DNA from: Copromyces sp. CBS 386.78 | Lineage: Eukaryota; Ascomycota; Sordariomycetes; Sordariales; Sordariaceae | Reading direction: 5' to 3' | NCBI GenBank assembly: GCA_030685235.1 | Contig: MU839154.1 | Location: 62,001 to 126,000, forward strand | DNA length: 64,000 nucleotides | Shown here: positions 36,453 to 45,986 of the stretch, one piece after another | Layout of the letters: each line of letters opens with the position of its first letter | Position numbering within the stretch: position 1 is the first letter of the stretch | Notes under the pieces: generated by a model | Databases searched by the model: none | What the model saw: only the letters and a program-made list of their open reading frames with translations | Told to the model about the DNA's origin: nothing | Position numbers and translations under genes: made by a program

Positions 36453-38042
36453 TCATTCTGTTTCTCGCTCGTCCACATGAACCTCTCGGTTTTCGGTCGT
36501 TTCGGTAATGTTCGCCGTCTCTTCAATGTTGTCCGCCTCTGCTATCCATCTCCTGATAGAGCCCGAGTCGGAATAAGGCGAAGACGGGGGGGATATATCT
36601 TCAAAGAGAGACATTGACTCTATCTGCCCCGGCTGCTCATTCCGTGGAATATCTTTCAACAAAGAGAGAGATTCCATGACCATCTCCAACTCCACGATCT
36701 CCTTCTCCAAGGCCTCTTGCTTGGTTATATACTCCGTCCACTTTTCGTTCAGCCTCTGCTCCTTCAACTTCCATTTTGAGATCTCCTCCTTCGAGGTCTC
36801 CTTCTTCAAGAACTCCAGCTTCACGAACTCCTCCTTCAACTTGTCCAGCTTCTTCAAGACATCCTCCAGGATCCCCTGCTTCTGGGTTATCTTCTCCAAG
36901 ATCTCCTCTGGCTGCTTGTCTTCTCGCTTTGCCATTCCATTGTCCACCGATTCCTCAGCCGGTAGCCTTATATGCTTGCACCCCTTGCGCCATCTGGTCC
37001 ATTTGTCCTCACCATCCATATGCCCCGCTCTCCTCTCCTTTACCAGCGTTCTGATCTCACCATCCCTCAAAACCATCCTCACAAACCGCCCGTCCATGGC
37101 CTCGTCACTCTCCTCCGCGGACTTTCTAACCACCTCCACGGCCTCGCCACTCTCCTCAAATCCGTATGAGGCATAAAATTCCTTATCGTCGTCGTTATCC
37201 ATGGCCATGACCACGACGATTGGCTCACACTTCCGTTTCAAGCCGGTCTCGCTCTTCCCTGGACGCTGTGCCTCATGCACTGAAATGACATCCAGGAAGT
37301 ACTGGAGAATCAAGACCCTCAGGCCTTTGCCCCCATGTCCTGGATCGACATGCAAATCGGCGATCTCGTAGCACTAGGAATAGTCCCAGATGATGCGACC
37401 GAAGGCTACGGGGGCGGCTTCGTAGGGGATTAATGGAAGGGTAGGCGGGGCTTTGGCAGTATGCACGTCGAGGTTTGTCTCTCCATCCTTGTCCACATGG
37501 TATGAACCTGAGACACAGGAAGAGACGTCGGCAATTCCCTTTGGGCTTGTAATAGTGCTAGCGGCATTTATCTCACAGGAAACATTGCCTGTCTTGATAG
37601 GGCTGGGCTGAGCCGCTGGGGAATCTGAGCCATGTTTGAGCTCATTAGAGGAAGCGACGTTGAAGCTTGCCCTTCGGTAGATAGTGGTGCTGTCAGTGTC
37701 GACCTCATGGGGAACACTGTCAGCACAGCTCTTCCTGGGCTTCACTACTGGGGTTAAATCCCAGTCAAGGATGCTGCTGAAAGGTTGGAAAGTTATCGTG
37801 CAACTGTAGACAAGACCATGCCTGGCTGAAGGGTTTTCGCCGAATCTCAAGGCATCCTGTGGCAGACCGGCGCGGACACGGAGGATGCGGTACGCATGGG
37901 GGCGGGGTGTGTGGTGGATGCGAAAGTGATAAGTGCCTTGCGATGAGCCTGGGAGCTGTGCTTGGTACTTGTACTGCAACCTATTGACGAGGAACGGCAA
38001 AGTGTCTCCTGGGCATTCCGCCTCTTCGTATGCCTTGACCAT
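36453..38042 (-). pseudogene. GNAT acetyltransferase-like protein with coiled-coil tail, interrupted by one in-frame TAG
   Basis: One continuous minus-strand frame of about 530 codons broken by a single amber codon at 37376-37374. The N-terminal half (M at 38042) has VYSCTITFQPFSSILDWDL and, after a low-complexity insert, AFGRIIWDYS. Right after the stop comes CYEIADLHVDPGHGGKGLR, the acetyl-CoA-binding motif A of the GNAT superfamily, then FYASYGFEESGE, the typical GNAT C-terminal strand. About 130 charged residues with heptad-like Leu/Glu/Lys (KLDKLKEEFVKLEFLKKE) follow, predicting a coiled coil. GNAT motif A spans the stop, so an intron there is unlikely; the only GT-AG choice is about 36 bp. 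TGG-to-TAG fits a C-to-T change at CpA on the other strand. Without read-through the product lacks the cofactor site. Confidence 0.6.
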
Positions 38043-39237
38043 GGTGTCGGTGGGTGACTGCTAATTGAATGAATAATGGAATGACAATGATCGATAAAAG
38101 GTAAGGGAATGAGCCAAATTTGGTTCTTGAGCTTTGTTGACTAGTTTTTCTGTAATGTATGACAATTGGTTGGCTGGTTCAGCAAAGAAAACTGGTTGAC
38201 AAATATGCCGGGGTTGATGTTTGGGGGAAAAAGCGAGGTTCGAGGCCGAACGTCAAGAAACTCCCCGCAGTTATTTGAACCTTGGAGCAGTCCAACAGCT
38301 TGCATTCGGCAGCAGGTGCGTGTAACAGGGCGCATTATCGACGGGCAAACGCTCCTGCGCTTGTAAGGTATTACAGTGCAAGTGGAATGGAGATAATAAA
38401 AGAGTGGAATCACCACGGAGTTTGTTAAGCACGTCGGGTCTTCCACGGATAGAAGAGGTGCACTGCACAGGCTCTGCACATGGCAGCTACGATGCCTGCC
38501 TATACCCCCTTTCAGTACAGAAAGCCAGCCGCTATTTCGGGTGGTTTCCGGGGACTTCGCCCTCTTCATCACTTCAAGAAAATTCACATATCCCGCCATG
38601 CGGTCTGCATTGCCTTACATTCGCTTGACAGAGTTGACGTTGAGTGAGGCGGCGATTCAGCAACTTGCTACAGGCAGGGGGCATGTATGATACACGCTGT
38701 GCAAGGTCTGGTGCTTTCCCGATTCGGCCTGAGGACGGTTGATTGACCAATAGGAGTGGGTCACGACCGTTTTAGCGCCGCTAAGCGGTACCGGTGGGTC
38801 GCTGTTGCAGGAGGAAACATGCAGTGTAGTGGTAATTTACAATACGAAAATTTCATTGCATTTTTATCTAATGTGGCAGGAGGAGAGGAGTTTGGGGACG
38901 CGCTCTGTCCGATTGGATGTCGAAGAAAGAAGGTCTATCTCGCTGGATTCAAAACAAGAGGGAAAGACAGTTTTAGATGCGCCTGCGACGATCGATACTT
39001 CAAATCACCGCGATTTTCTGCAGTGAAAAGCGATACAAAAAATGCGTGAAAGGGACAGTTAAGATGCAGGTGTTACTGAATCACTCCTTCTCTCCAACAC
39101 CAACAAGCCCTTTCATTTAGACTTTCCGTTGTCGATCATAATCCTACCACAACATTATGAAAACGTTACGCTGCGACTGAATCCGGCAGTTCCATCCTTG
39201 CCGGAGCAAGTCGAAACTCCTTATTCCTCAGAATCTT
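38043..39237. other. Intergenic, no gene seen
   Basis: About 1.2 kb between the GNAT-like gene's start and the enolase 3' end. Open frames at 38141-38599 minus and 38756-39049 plus show nothing recognisable. Confidence 0.45.
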
Positions 39238-40849
39238 TTAAATGAAGAACGCCTCTGGCTTCCGGAATTGCTCGCCCGCATACGACCAAGGCTTCCAACT
39301 CTCCTTCAACTCCGCCTCGATATCCATCAGCCGATTATACTTGGCCACCCGCTCCCCGCGGCAAGGTGCTCCTGACTTGATATGACCTGTTCCGAGTCCG
39401 ACAGTCAAGTCGGCAATGAAATCGTCGGTTGTTTCCCCGGATCGATGGGACACGAAGACGCCCCAGTCCAAGCTCTTGGCCAGTTTCGCCCTTCACAAAT
39501 GTCAGTTAGCAAGATCAACACTTTCCACCCAAAGTCAAGACAAGAAGCAAAAGTACCCACGCATCAATAGCCTCCGTCACCGTCCCGATCTGATTAACCT
39601 TCAACAGCATCGCATTACACGCCCTCCTGCTCTCCGCCATCCTGAGCCTTTCCACATTCGTGCACAACAAGTCGTCACCCACCAGCTCCTCCTTGCAATC
39701 TGTGCAGAACGTGGTCCACGATTCCCAATCATCCTCTGCGAACGAATCTTCAAGCAACGGGATCGGATACTTTTCAATGAGAGAGTTGTATAGGTCCATC
39801 ATCTGATTGGGGGTACGGATGTCATCCGCGTCCCAGTGCGCATTCGATGCGCCTTCGGCTTCTTCCAATACTGAGGGCTTCGAAGCTCTCTTGGTTCTCT
39901 TGAAGCCTAGGTCGTAGGTGCCGTATGTGGAGTTGAAAAACTCGGACGAGGCTGGGTCGATTCCGAATTTAATCTTGTCGGTGTAGCCGGCCTTGGCGAC
40001 AGCTTCGGTGAGTAGGTCCAGGGCTTCTTCGGGTTGGGTGATGGGAGGGGCGAAACCACCTTCGTCGCCTATGCATGTGTCTGTTATTGAAGTTTTGTCA
40101 ATCGTCACATGTTACCGACCTCATAGAAGCTGCATAGGAAAACCTTACAAATGACCCCAAACTTATCAGCAATAATTTGCTTCAGAACATGATATGTCTC
40201 CGACGCCATGCGAATCCCCTCCTCGATAGTTTTGGCACCCGTGGGTGCGATCATGAACTCCCGGAACGCCATCCCGTTACTGGAGTGTTTGCCTCCGTTC
40301 AAGACGTTAAAAAACGGGACGGGCACCACGTAGGGGGATTCCTCGCCGCTTTCTCGACGGAGGAACTCATATAGGGGAATGTTGGCAGCAGCAGCCCCAG
40401 CCCTAGCACAAGCCATGCTGACCCCCAGAATCGCGTTCGCGCCCAGCTTGGCCTTGTTCGAAGTCCCGTCGAGTTCACGCATGAAGCCGTCGATCTGTTT
40501 CAGGTCGCGATGGGGATCGTAGCCTTCTTTGATCAGAGCCGGGCCGATGATCTCATTGACGTTGTTGACGGCTGTGAGGACCCCCTTTCCCCCGTATTTG
40601 CGTTGGTCATTGTCGCGGAGCTCGACGGCTTCGTGGACTCCAGTGGAGGTACCGGAAGGGACAAGGGCGCGGAAAGTTCCTGAGAATGAAGTGGTTAAGC
40701 CGACTAGTTCGCGACAAGAGATGGCTTGTTTAGGGAAGAGCATGGAGGGTTCGAGGTAGACGCATACCATGGGCGGTCTTAAGTTCAACTTGGACGGTTG
40801 GGTTTCCCCTGGAGTCAAGGCGTTGAGCTGCTTTCACATCCAGGATCAT
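39238..40849 (-). CDS. Enolase (2-phosphoglycerate hydratase) family, divergent paralogue
   Basis: Converts 2-phosphoglycerate to phosphoenolpyruvate in glycolysis if active. Exons 40849-40768, 40679-40149, 40080-39561 and 39490-39238 sum to 1,386 nt, 461 residues. All key residues are present: the substrate loop [11 protein letters not shown], the H159-type His in [11 protein letters not shown]168-type Glu in REFMIAP, metal ligand Glu in GDEGGFAPP, later ligands in [11 protein letters not shown] and VGDDLLCTN, the K345-type Lys in [17 protein letters not shown]373-type in [12 protein letters not shown], and K396-type in GHIKSGAP. The protein departs from fungal housekeeping enolases in many places (for example [17 protein letters not shown] and a C-terminal extension ending FRKPEAFFI). 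It is therefore probably a second enolase rather than the main glycolytic copy. The acceptor of exon 3 was chosen to keep the spacing before GDEGG. Confidence 0.9.
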
Positions 40850-41205
40850 GGCGATGGGTTATACGTTGATGTTGATGTGTTGTCGGAGGTGCGAGGAAAG
40901 AGGGGGAACAGAATGAACTGTTGGGGTGAGGTTCGTCTCTTGTACGTAGTTTAGTAATCGCAGTGAGCACAGGCCGTCATCGATGCAATACTCATGACGT
41001 GCGTCGATGCATGCCGTATGGAGATACTGTAATGGAGATGCCCGGAAACTAGGCACATCCTGTCGAGCGGGAGGGACGTGCTTTTGCAGTTGTACATATT
41101 CCACGACACTCCTTCTTTTTAGTCCATAGTCTGAAGCTTTTCTCTGCGCGAAAACCATACTTGAACAGTAAAGTGTTCAACTCAACATGAGAAACATTCA
41201 TCACT
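40850..41205. other. Short intergenic spacer
   Basis: About 350 bp carrying the enolase promoter and the 3' UTR of the next gene. Confidence 0.5.
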
Positions 41206-42204
41206 TTACGCCTGCCACGGATACCTCCAACCGCCTCCAATTCTATTTACATCCCGCCGACTCTCACTCCGACCACCCCTATTCACGACCTCACCCCCAT
41301 CCCTCCTCTTATTATCCACCAGCGTCCCATTCAACCCGCACCCCGGCTTCACACAAGTCGACAAAGTATGTATATACGTAATCTTTCCCCCTTCTACCCT
41401 GAACAAATGACTATCCGGCACCGCCACCTCCGGCGCGCTCCTATCCAGTCCCGGCAACCCCACAAAAATCGCAACAGCCCCCATCGTCTCATCGACCACA
41501 TACCTCCGCTTCGTGACCCTCACATGACTAGGCAGTCCCGAATCACACGTCTGCTTATACGAAAGCTCCGGATCCGTGTACACGCCCCCGCCCTCTAGAC
41601 GCGCGCAGGGCGTGTTGAAGGGTACGGAAACGTTGACGTTGGCGAAACGATCAAAATATGCGTCGCCCGCGGCTTTGATCACGGCTCTTGAGTCGCGCTT
41701 TAGTCTCTTGGACTCGACCTCATCGGTCGAACATTCAGTGGAGATGGGATCCCACGACTCCTGCGCGTCCCAGTGTGCGTAACCAGTCGCATTAAACAGC
41801 CAGTCACCCGGCTTGGTGGCGAGTGTCTCAATCAAAGTGGCCTTGGTGTCATTATGGTGGATATTACCGAAGACGACGCGGGTGCCGATCACATAGGGAC
41901 GGGCAGGGTCGGTGCTGATGACTTGCGTGAAGGTCGAGCAGTCGACTGTGTCGTGGATCGAGAAGCGGCGGGTGATTTTGGTACCCTTGGACAAGATGCT
42001 TTCGGTGTGGATGTCGAGGGGACGGTCGGACTCGGTGTAGCTCGTGTTGGGGCTGACGTAGGCACGAGTGAAAAATTCGGGCTTGCCGGCGCTGAGCGCG
42101 AAGGTGTATGTGCTTGTGGCGTCGTGCAGGAAGGAGTATTTGCAGTGACAGGAGGCGGAGGTGATGAGGCAGCTGAAGACGGTGAAGAGAGTTGGCGACC
42201 TCAT
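41206..42204 (-). CDS. Secreted DUF8021-type protein
   Basis: Single-exon secreted protein of 332 residues from the ATG at 42204; a further in-frame ATG lies 8 codons upstream. The signal peptide MRSPTLFTVFSCLITSASC is followed by an N-terminal half with VDCSTFTQVISTDPARPYVI and IETLATKPGDWLFNATGYAHWD. Then comes the fungal DUF8021 pattern: AGDAYFDRFANVNVSVPFN, PCARLEGGGVYT, and RRYVVDETMGAVAIFVGLP with FRVEGGKITYIHTLSTC. The tail is basic and Gly-rich. The DUF8021 fold resembles SnoaL/NTF2-like barrels; no function is known. A probable KR processing site (SKRLKRDSR) precedes the domain. Confidence 0.8.
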   Translation of the reverse strand: MRSPTLFTVFSCLITSASCHCKYSFLHDATSTYTFALSAGKPEFFTRAYVSPNTSYTESDRPLDIHTESILSKGTKITRRFSIHDTVDCSTFTQVISTDPARPYVIGTRVVFGNIHHNDTKATLIETLATKPGDWLFNATGYAHWDAQESWDPISTECSTDEVESKRLKRDSRAVIKAAGDAYFDRFANVNVSVPFNTPCARLEGGGVYTDPELSYKQTCDSGLPSHVRVTKRRYVVDETMGAVAIFVGLPGLDRSAPEVAVPDSHLFRVEGGKITYIHTLSTCVKPGCGLNGTLVDNKRRDGGEVVNRGGRSESRRDVNRIGGGWRYPWQA

Positions 42205-42997
42205 GATGGTCGATTGTTTTGCTGACACTCAGCGGTTGATTGAGAAAACTTGTCAAGCTGTGCCCGTTCAAAGGTAGGTATTATTGGCACATCAAAACCC
42301 GGAAAGACGACTGTCCAAGCCATTATATCTTCCAAGACGTGTGCGCAAGGCATCTTATTTCATCTTTGGAAATCGAGAGTCAATGATGAGGTGCATGTGG
42401 CAGAACTGCCGAGCACAAATGTCGATCAGTCCGAGATGAACTATGCCTGAACCATATCCGAGGCATGAAGGGGATGAGGTAATAGTGTCATTCTTGTCGT
42501 TGTCATGAAAGAGGTGCTTGCTTTAGCGGAGGAAAGATATCGGGGGTTAGCCGTGGTATATATCGGGATCCAAGGTGCAGTTTTCTCCGGATCGGCTACA
42601 TTAAACTTGCTCAAGGTGAGATGGTTACTCATCTGGCTGTTGTGGATGATTGGCCACCTCACTCTCGGTCACTTATGGTTGCTATCTGATTAGAATTGTT
42701 TTTGAAAAACATTTGATCTTCTGAAGTCTCGTGGTATCTTCCCCCAGAACACAACTGTCATGGTATTTCTACCTATCTTACTCAAGTGGTGAGATTTTTA
42801 TCATACCAACATGACAACCCACCGAGATTTCGTGACGATTATTCCCAGCAGTGATCATGGACACTCTGTTGTATATACCAGATGAGATAACCCTGATACC
42901 AACACAGATCAACCCCGCCGCGTTGGAATCCCTCGCAATTCTGTCAAGACCAGTCACTCGCCACACACCCTGATTTCATCTTCTCATATTTAGACGT
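42205..42997. other. Intergenic, no gene seen
   Basis: Spacer between two same-strand secreted-protein genes; small frames only. Confidence 0.45.
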
Positions 42998-43834
42998 TCA
43001 AGCCCCAACAGTTTTTCTAGCAACCAACGCATCAAAAGCACTCTGCGGCACCCTAGCCAAGCTCAAATCATGCGACCACACAGCCTTGCCATCATGGCTG
43101 CTGAAAGAGCTGGAATTGCTCGCCGGGTTGGCAACCGCCTTGGTGGCCTTGGCCCAAGCGAACGCGTTTGCCCCGTTCGGGTTCAGCTGGCCGTTAGCCC
43201 ACTTGCTGCAACCCTGACAGAGAACATCCAGCTGCCAGTGCGTGGCGTTGGCGGTGGTTGAGGGAAGGACGGTGTAGGTTGCACCGGTGAAGGCGCCAGG
43301 GGCGCTGTGGCCGCTGTCGTGATGAAGTTGGTTAGCATGAGTTGATGTGAGTTGAGGTGGTTTGTAGAAGTTGTTATGGAAGACGGACGAAGGAGGAGAC
43401 AAAAAGAGGAGGAAGGAGAAGAGGAAGACCAACCTCGTAAACCGCGAACTGACAACCGACCCATTTCCCCCATTCGGCAACGCCCACCCAATCGTCAACG
43501 GATTATTACTCATTTTCCCTCCCCACGCAATTCCCGCCCATCCCGCAGTGGCCTTGTGAGCGATGATCTGCAGATAAATGTCGAAGGGGGCCGCGGCGAC
43601 TTCGGGAATGGCGATGCGGTAGGTAATCTTCTGGGCCGCCAACGTGAACTCGGAGAAGCAGGCCGCTCCTGGTGTCGACAAGGGGCAGTACTTTTGGGTC
43701 AGACTTTGACGTTTGTCGAGGGTATCATCGTGGTGGATGCCCCTGAGGTTGAGGAGGCTTCTGGCTGATACGGTGGGGGTGATGCTTTCAATGGCGTAAA
43801 GCGCAACAAGGGCGAGTCGCTTGAGTCCTAGCAT
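42998..43834 (-). CDS. AA8 single-domain secreted cytochrome b (CDH cytochrome type)
   Basis: Secreted b-type haem protein of the cellobiose-dehydrogenase cytochrome (AA8) family, without dehydrogenase domain. Exons 43834-43434 and 43313-42998, 238 residues. An N-terminal hydrophobic signal (LALVALYAIESITPTVSA) is followed by a possible propeptide ending in KR (residues 41-42). The axial haem Met is M108 in AWGGKMSNNPL and the His ligand is H159 in ATHWQLDVLCQGCSKW; the latter also carries the conserved Cys pair. The intron joins SSRFT to SGHSAPGAFTG; its donor is GTTGGT, less usual but frame-correct. No CBM is seen. AA8 domains can pass electrons to AA9 enzymes; the AA9 gene is 13 kb away on the other strand. 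Confidence 0.85.
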   Translation of the reverse strand: MLGLKRLALVALYAIESITPTVSARSLLNLRGIHHDDTLDKRQSLTQKYCPLSTPGAACFSEFTLAAQKITYRIAIPEVAAAPFDIYLQIIAHKATAGWAGIAWGGKMSNNPLTIGWALPNGGNGSVVSSRFTRLVFLFSFLLFLSPPSSVFHNNFYKPPQLTSTHANQLHHDSGHSAPGAFTGATYTVLPSTTANATHWQLDVLCQGCSKWANGQLNPNGANAFAWAKATKAVANPASNSSSFSSHDGKAVWSHDLSLARVPQSAFDALVARKTVGA

Positions 43835-44824
43835 TGTTGCTCGCGGTTATCGTCGATGTCTTGAAACGTATGAGGATAATCGAGACGCTGAAAATGAAGG
43901 CTGGCCGGGGTTTGATCAAGCTTTATATAGGTCTTGGTATTGTGAGCCACAGAAATGTTGAAGACAAGACTCTTCAGCGCACAGAAAATTTCCCGCGCAG
44001 GAGAGACGGGTGGTTTTCCTTTGGGAAGGAGCATAGGAAATAATTGGGGGAGTCGAGGGAGGATCTGCGTTTGCCTTCAAGATTCGCTGCTGTGCGGGTA
44101 GATCTGGGGAAGGTGCAATCTGGGTAAAGACGGCTCGGTGAAGCAGATTAGGAAGGGGCAAATCGGCAAACGCTCCTTGAGCCGCGAACGAATCTTTCCG
44201 CAATCTCAACTCAACATGATCCACAATGGTTCAGGAGATATTGGTCAGGACAGGACGGCGTTTGATGATTGAGAGGGAGGCAAATATAGTATATGCCTGA
44301 CTGAGTGTTGTGAGTATAGAGTTCATTCATTGTCACAAACACATATCAATGAGACCAGATAGCATTGTAAACAGGGGCTCAAAAGATGCCCCTCGAGCCT
44401 TGAATTTTGAGCGATGTATGATCCTGTAATCAAGCAATTCTAAACACCGTTTTGTATCGCACTCTCGCGATCCCTCCAAACCAAAAAAAAGGTGTACCCA
44501 AAAAGTCATTAAGCTCCCCGATGGTATCATAAAGCAATTGTTCCAACCCATTTCCCCCCAACCCGTGCGCCGGTAATATGCAACTGACGTTCCTATTCGA
44601 CACAAAGTTTTTTTCTTCTTTTCCTTGTTTCCCGTTTCGCCCTTCCCCTCTAGGTGCTGGCAAAAATGGGTTATGACAAAGTGCAGCATTACTCGGTCAG
44701 GAGTAGAATCGTCCCTTCCTCTTGGCAAACCAAAGTCTTCCCAAGAGGCTGAGGTGCTTCTAGTCCAGATGAGTAACAATGCGCTCCAGTGCACATCCCA
44801 TTTCAACCGGCACCTGAGCCGCTC
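43835..44824. other. Intergenic, no gene seen
   Basis: About 1 kb between the AA8 gene promoter and the end of the bHLH gene. The frame at 44333-44806 minus has no domain and is probably 3' UTR. Confidence 0.45.
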
Positions 44825-45986
44825 CTAGGTCCACACATATTGTGTATCGGGTGGACCCCCGCTACGGCTGATCAAAAGCATATTCATTTGTTCCAGTCTT
44901 GCTTTTAGCGCACGGTTCTCCGTATCCAAGCCATAAACCTTTCTCTCAAGCTCATTGATATATTCCGTCGCCTTGCTGAGGATGGTGGCCTTGTTAAGCT
45001 TGGGTGCCGGAATCATACCGCTCAAGTCCCCTTCCTCGCCCTCGCACTCATCCTCGTAGTTGCCGCTCTCCATGCGCATGGCGGCAAGGCGAAGAGATGG
45101 GACAGAGTCGCGAAGCTGGGCGATCTTGTCGTTGAGGTTAGTGCGATACCTCTTCTCGATCATGTTGTGGGCCGTCTTCTTGGGGGCTGTCGCGGATGCG
45201 GGGGAAACACCCTTTTCCTTCTTGACCCTCGGTGGGCTGCGAGACGAGCTGGGCGGTGGGGATGTGGAGACGCGCTTGGTCCGGCGATGTTCCTCCTCAT
45301 CGGAAGACGAAGAGCACGAAGACTTGCGCTTGAGGTTGCTCCGCGAGGTGAGGTTGCTCCGCGAGGGGTAACGCTTCACATCCTCCGCAAGTTCGATAGG
45401 CTGCTGTTGTTGTTGCTCAATAAGGGCAAGTGGTGCGGGGCGTTGCGAGGGGAGTGTTACACCCATGAGTTGGGGCTGGAACATTGGCGAGTTGGTGTTT
45501 ATGCCGTCGTAGCTGTTGAAGGTGAGGTCTTGTGTTGTCGTGGGCACCTGTATCGAGAGCTCAACGGGGTTGATGGAGGGGCTGGCGGTAAGAGGCCGGG
45601 ATGGGATGGCCGAGATCATGTTTCCCTCCCAGGGCTCAGACTTGAGGCAGTCTTCGGACTCGGGGAAACGCTCAACCTTCTCAGTTGGCCAATTGAGAAG
45701 TCCGTTCGGGTCAAAGCAAGCGGCGCTGAGCGCAGGGGAATTGGACGTTGCAGGCGACCCCACGGAGTCAGAATTGAAGTCGGTGTTGAAGTCGCAAAAG
45801 GATCCCGAAAAAGTTGGCGAGAAGTCTGTGTAAGTTTGCTGTAACGAGTGTTAGTCGCCTGCATTCGGACCATGGACAAGTCTATGAGCGGATGCTATCA
45901 TGTTTACTTACAGCCTGGTCAGTGCTGTAGGGCCCTGTAGTGTAGAGGAAGGGCATGGATTGGTTCATGTTTGTCCTCATGTTCAT
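44825..45986 (-). CDS. SREBP-type bHLH transcription factor
   Basis: Nuclear DNA-binding protein of 362 residues in two exons, 45986-45912 and 45838-44825. The first is a short MNMRTNMNQSMPFLYTTG stretch. The N-terminal two thirds are Ser/Pro/Gln-rich with a QQQQQ run and a basic patch (LKRKSS..., RRTKRVSTS). The bHLH begins at about residue 248: AHNMIEKRYRTNLNDKIAQL. The His-Glu-Arg contacts H249/E253/R257 are present, and Tyr256 stands where most bHLH proteins have Arg, the mark of the SREBP class. The loop is enlarged by an acidic insert (ESGNYEDECEGEEGD), then helix 2 KLNKATILSKATEYI and a zipper-like LERKVYGLDTENRALKARL. There is no membrane segment, so it is not a membrane-tethered SREBP. 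Likely dimeric, binding E-box/SRE sites. Confidence 0.88.

Noticed and set aside
36453..37355. Separate gene starting at the Met after the internal stop
   Set aside because: The GNAT motif that begins this frame needs the strand encoded just before the stop, in the same frame. A split single gene explains both halves better.
44333..44806. 157-codon minus-strand frame downstream of the bHLH gene
   Set aside because: Lies where the bHLH 3' UTR is expected and shows no domain.
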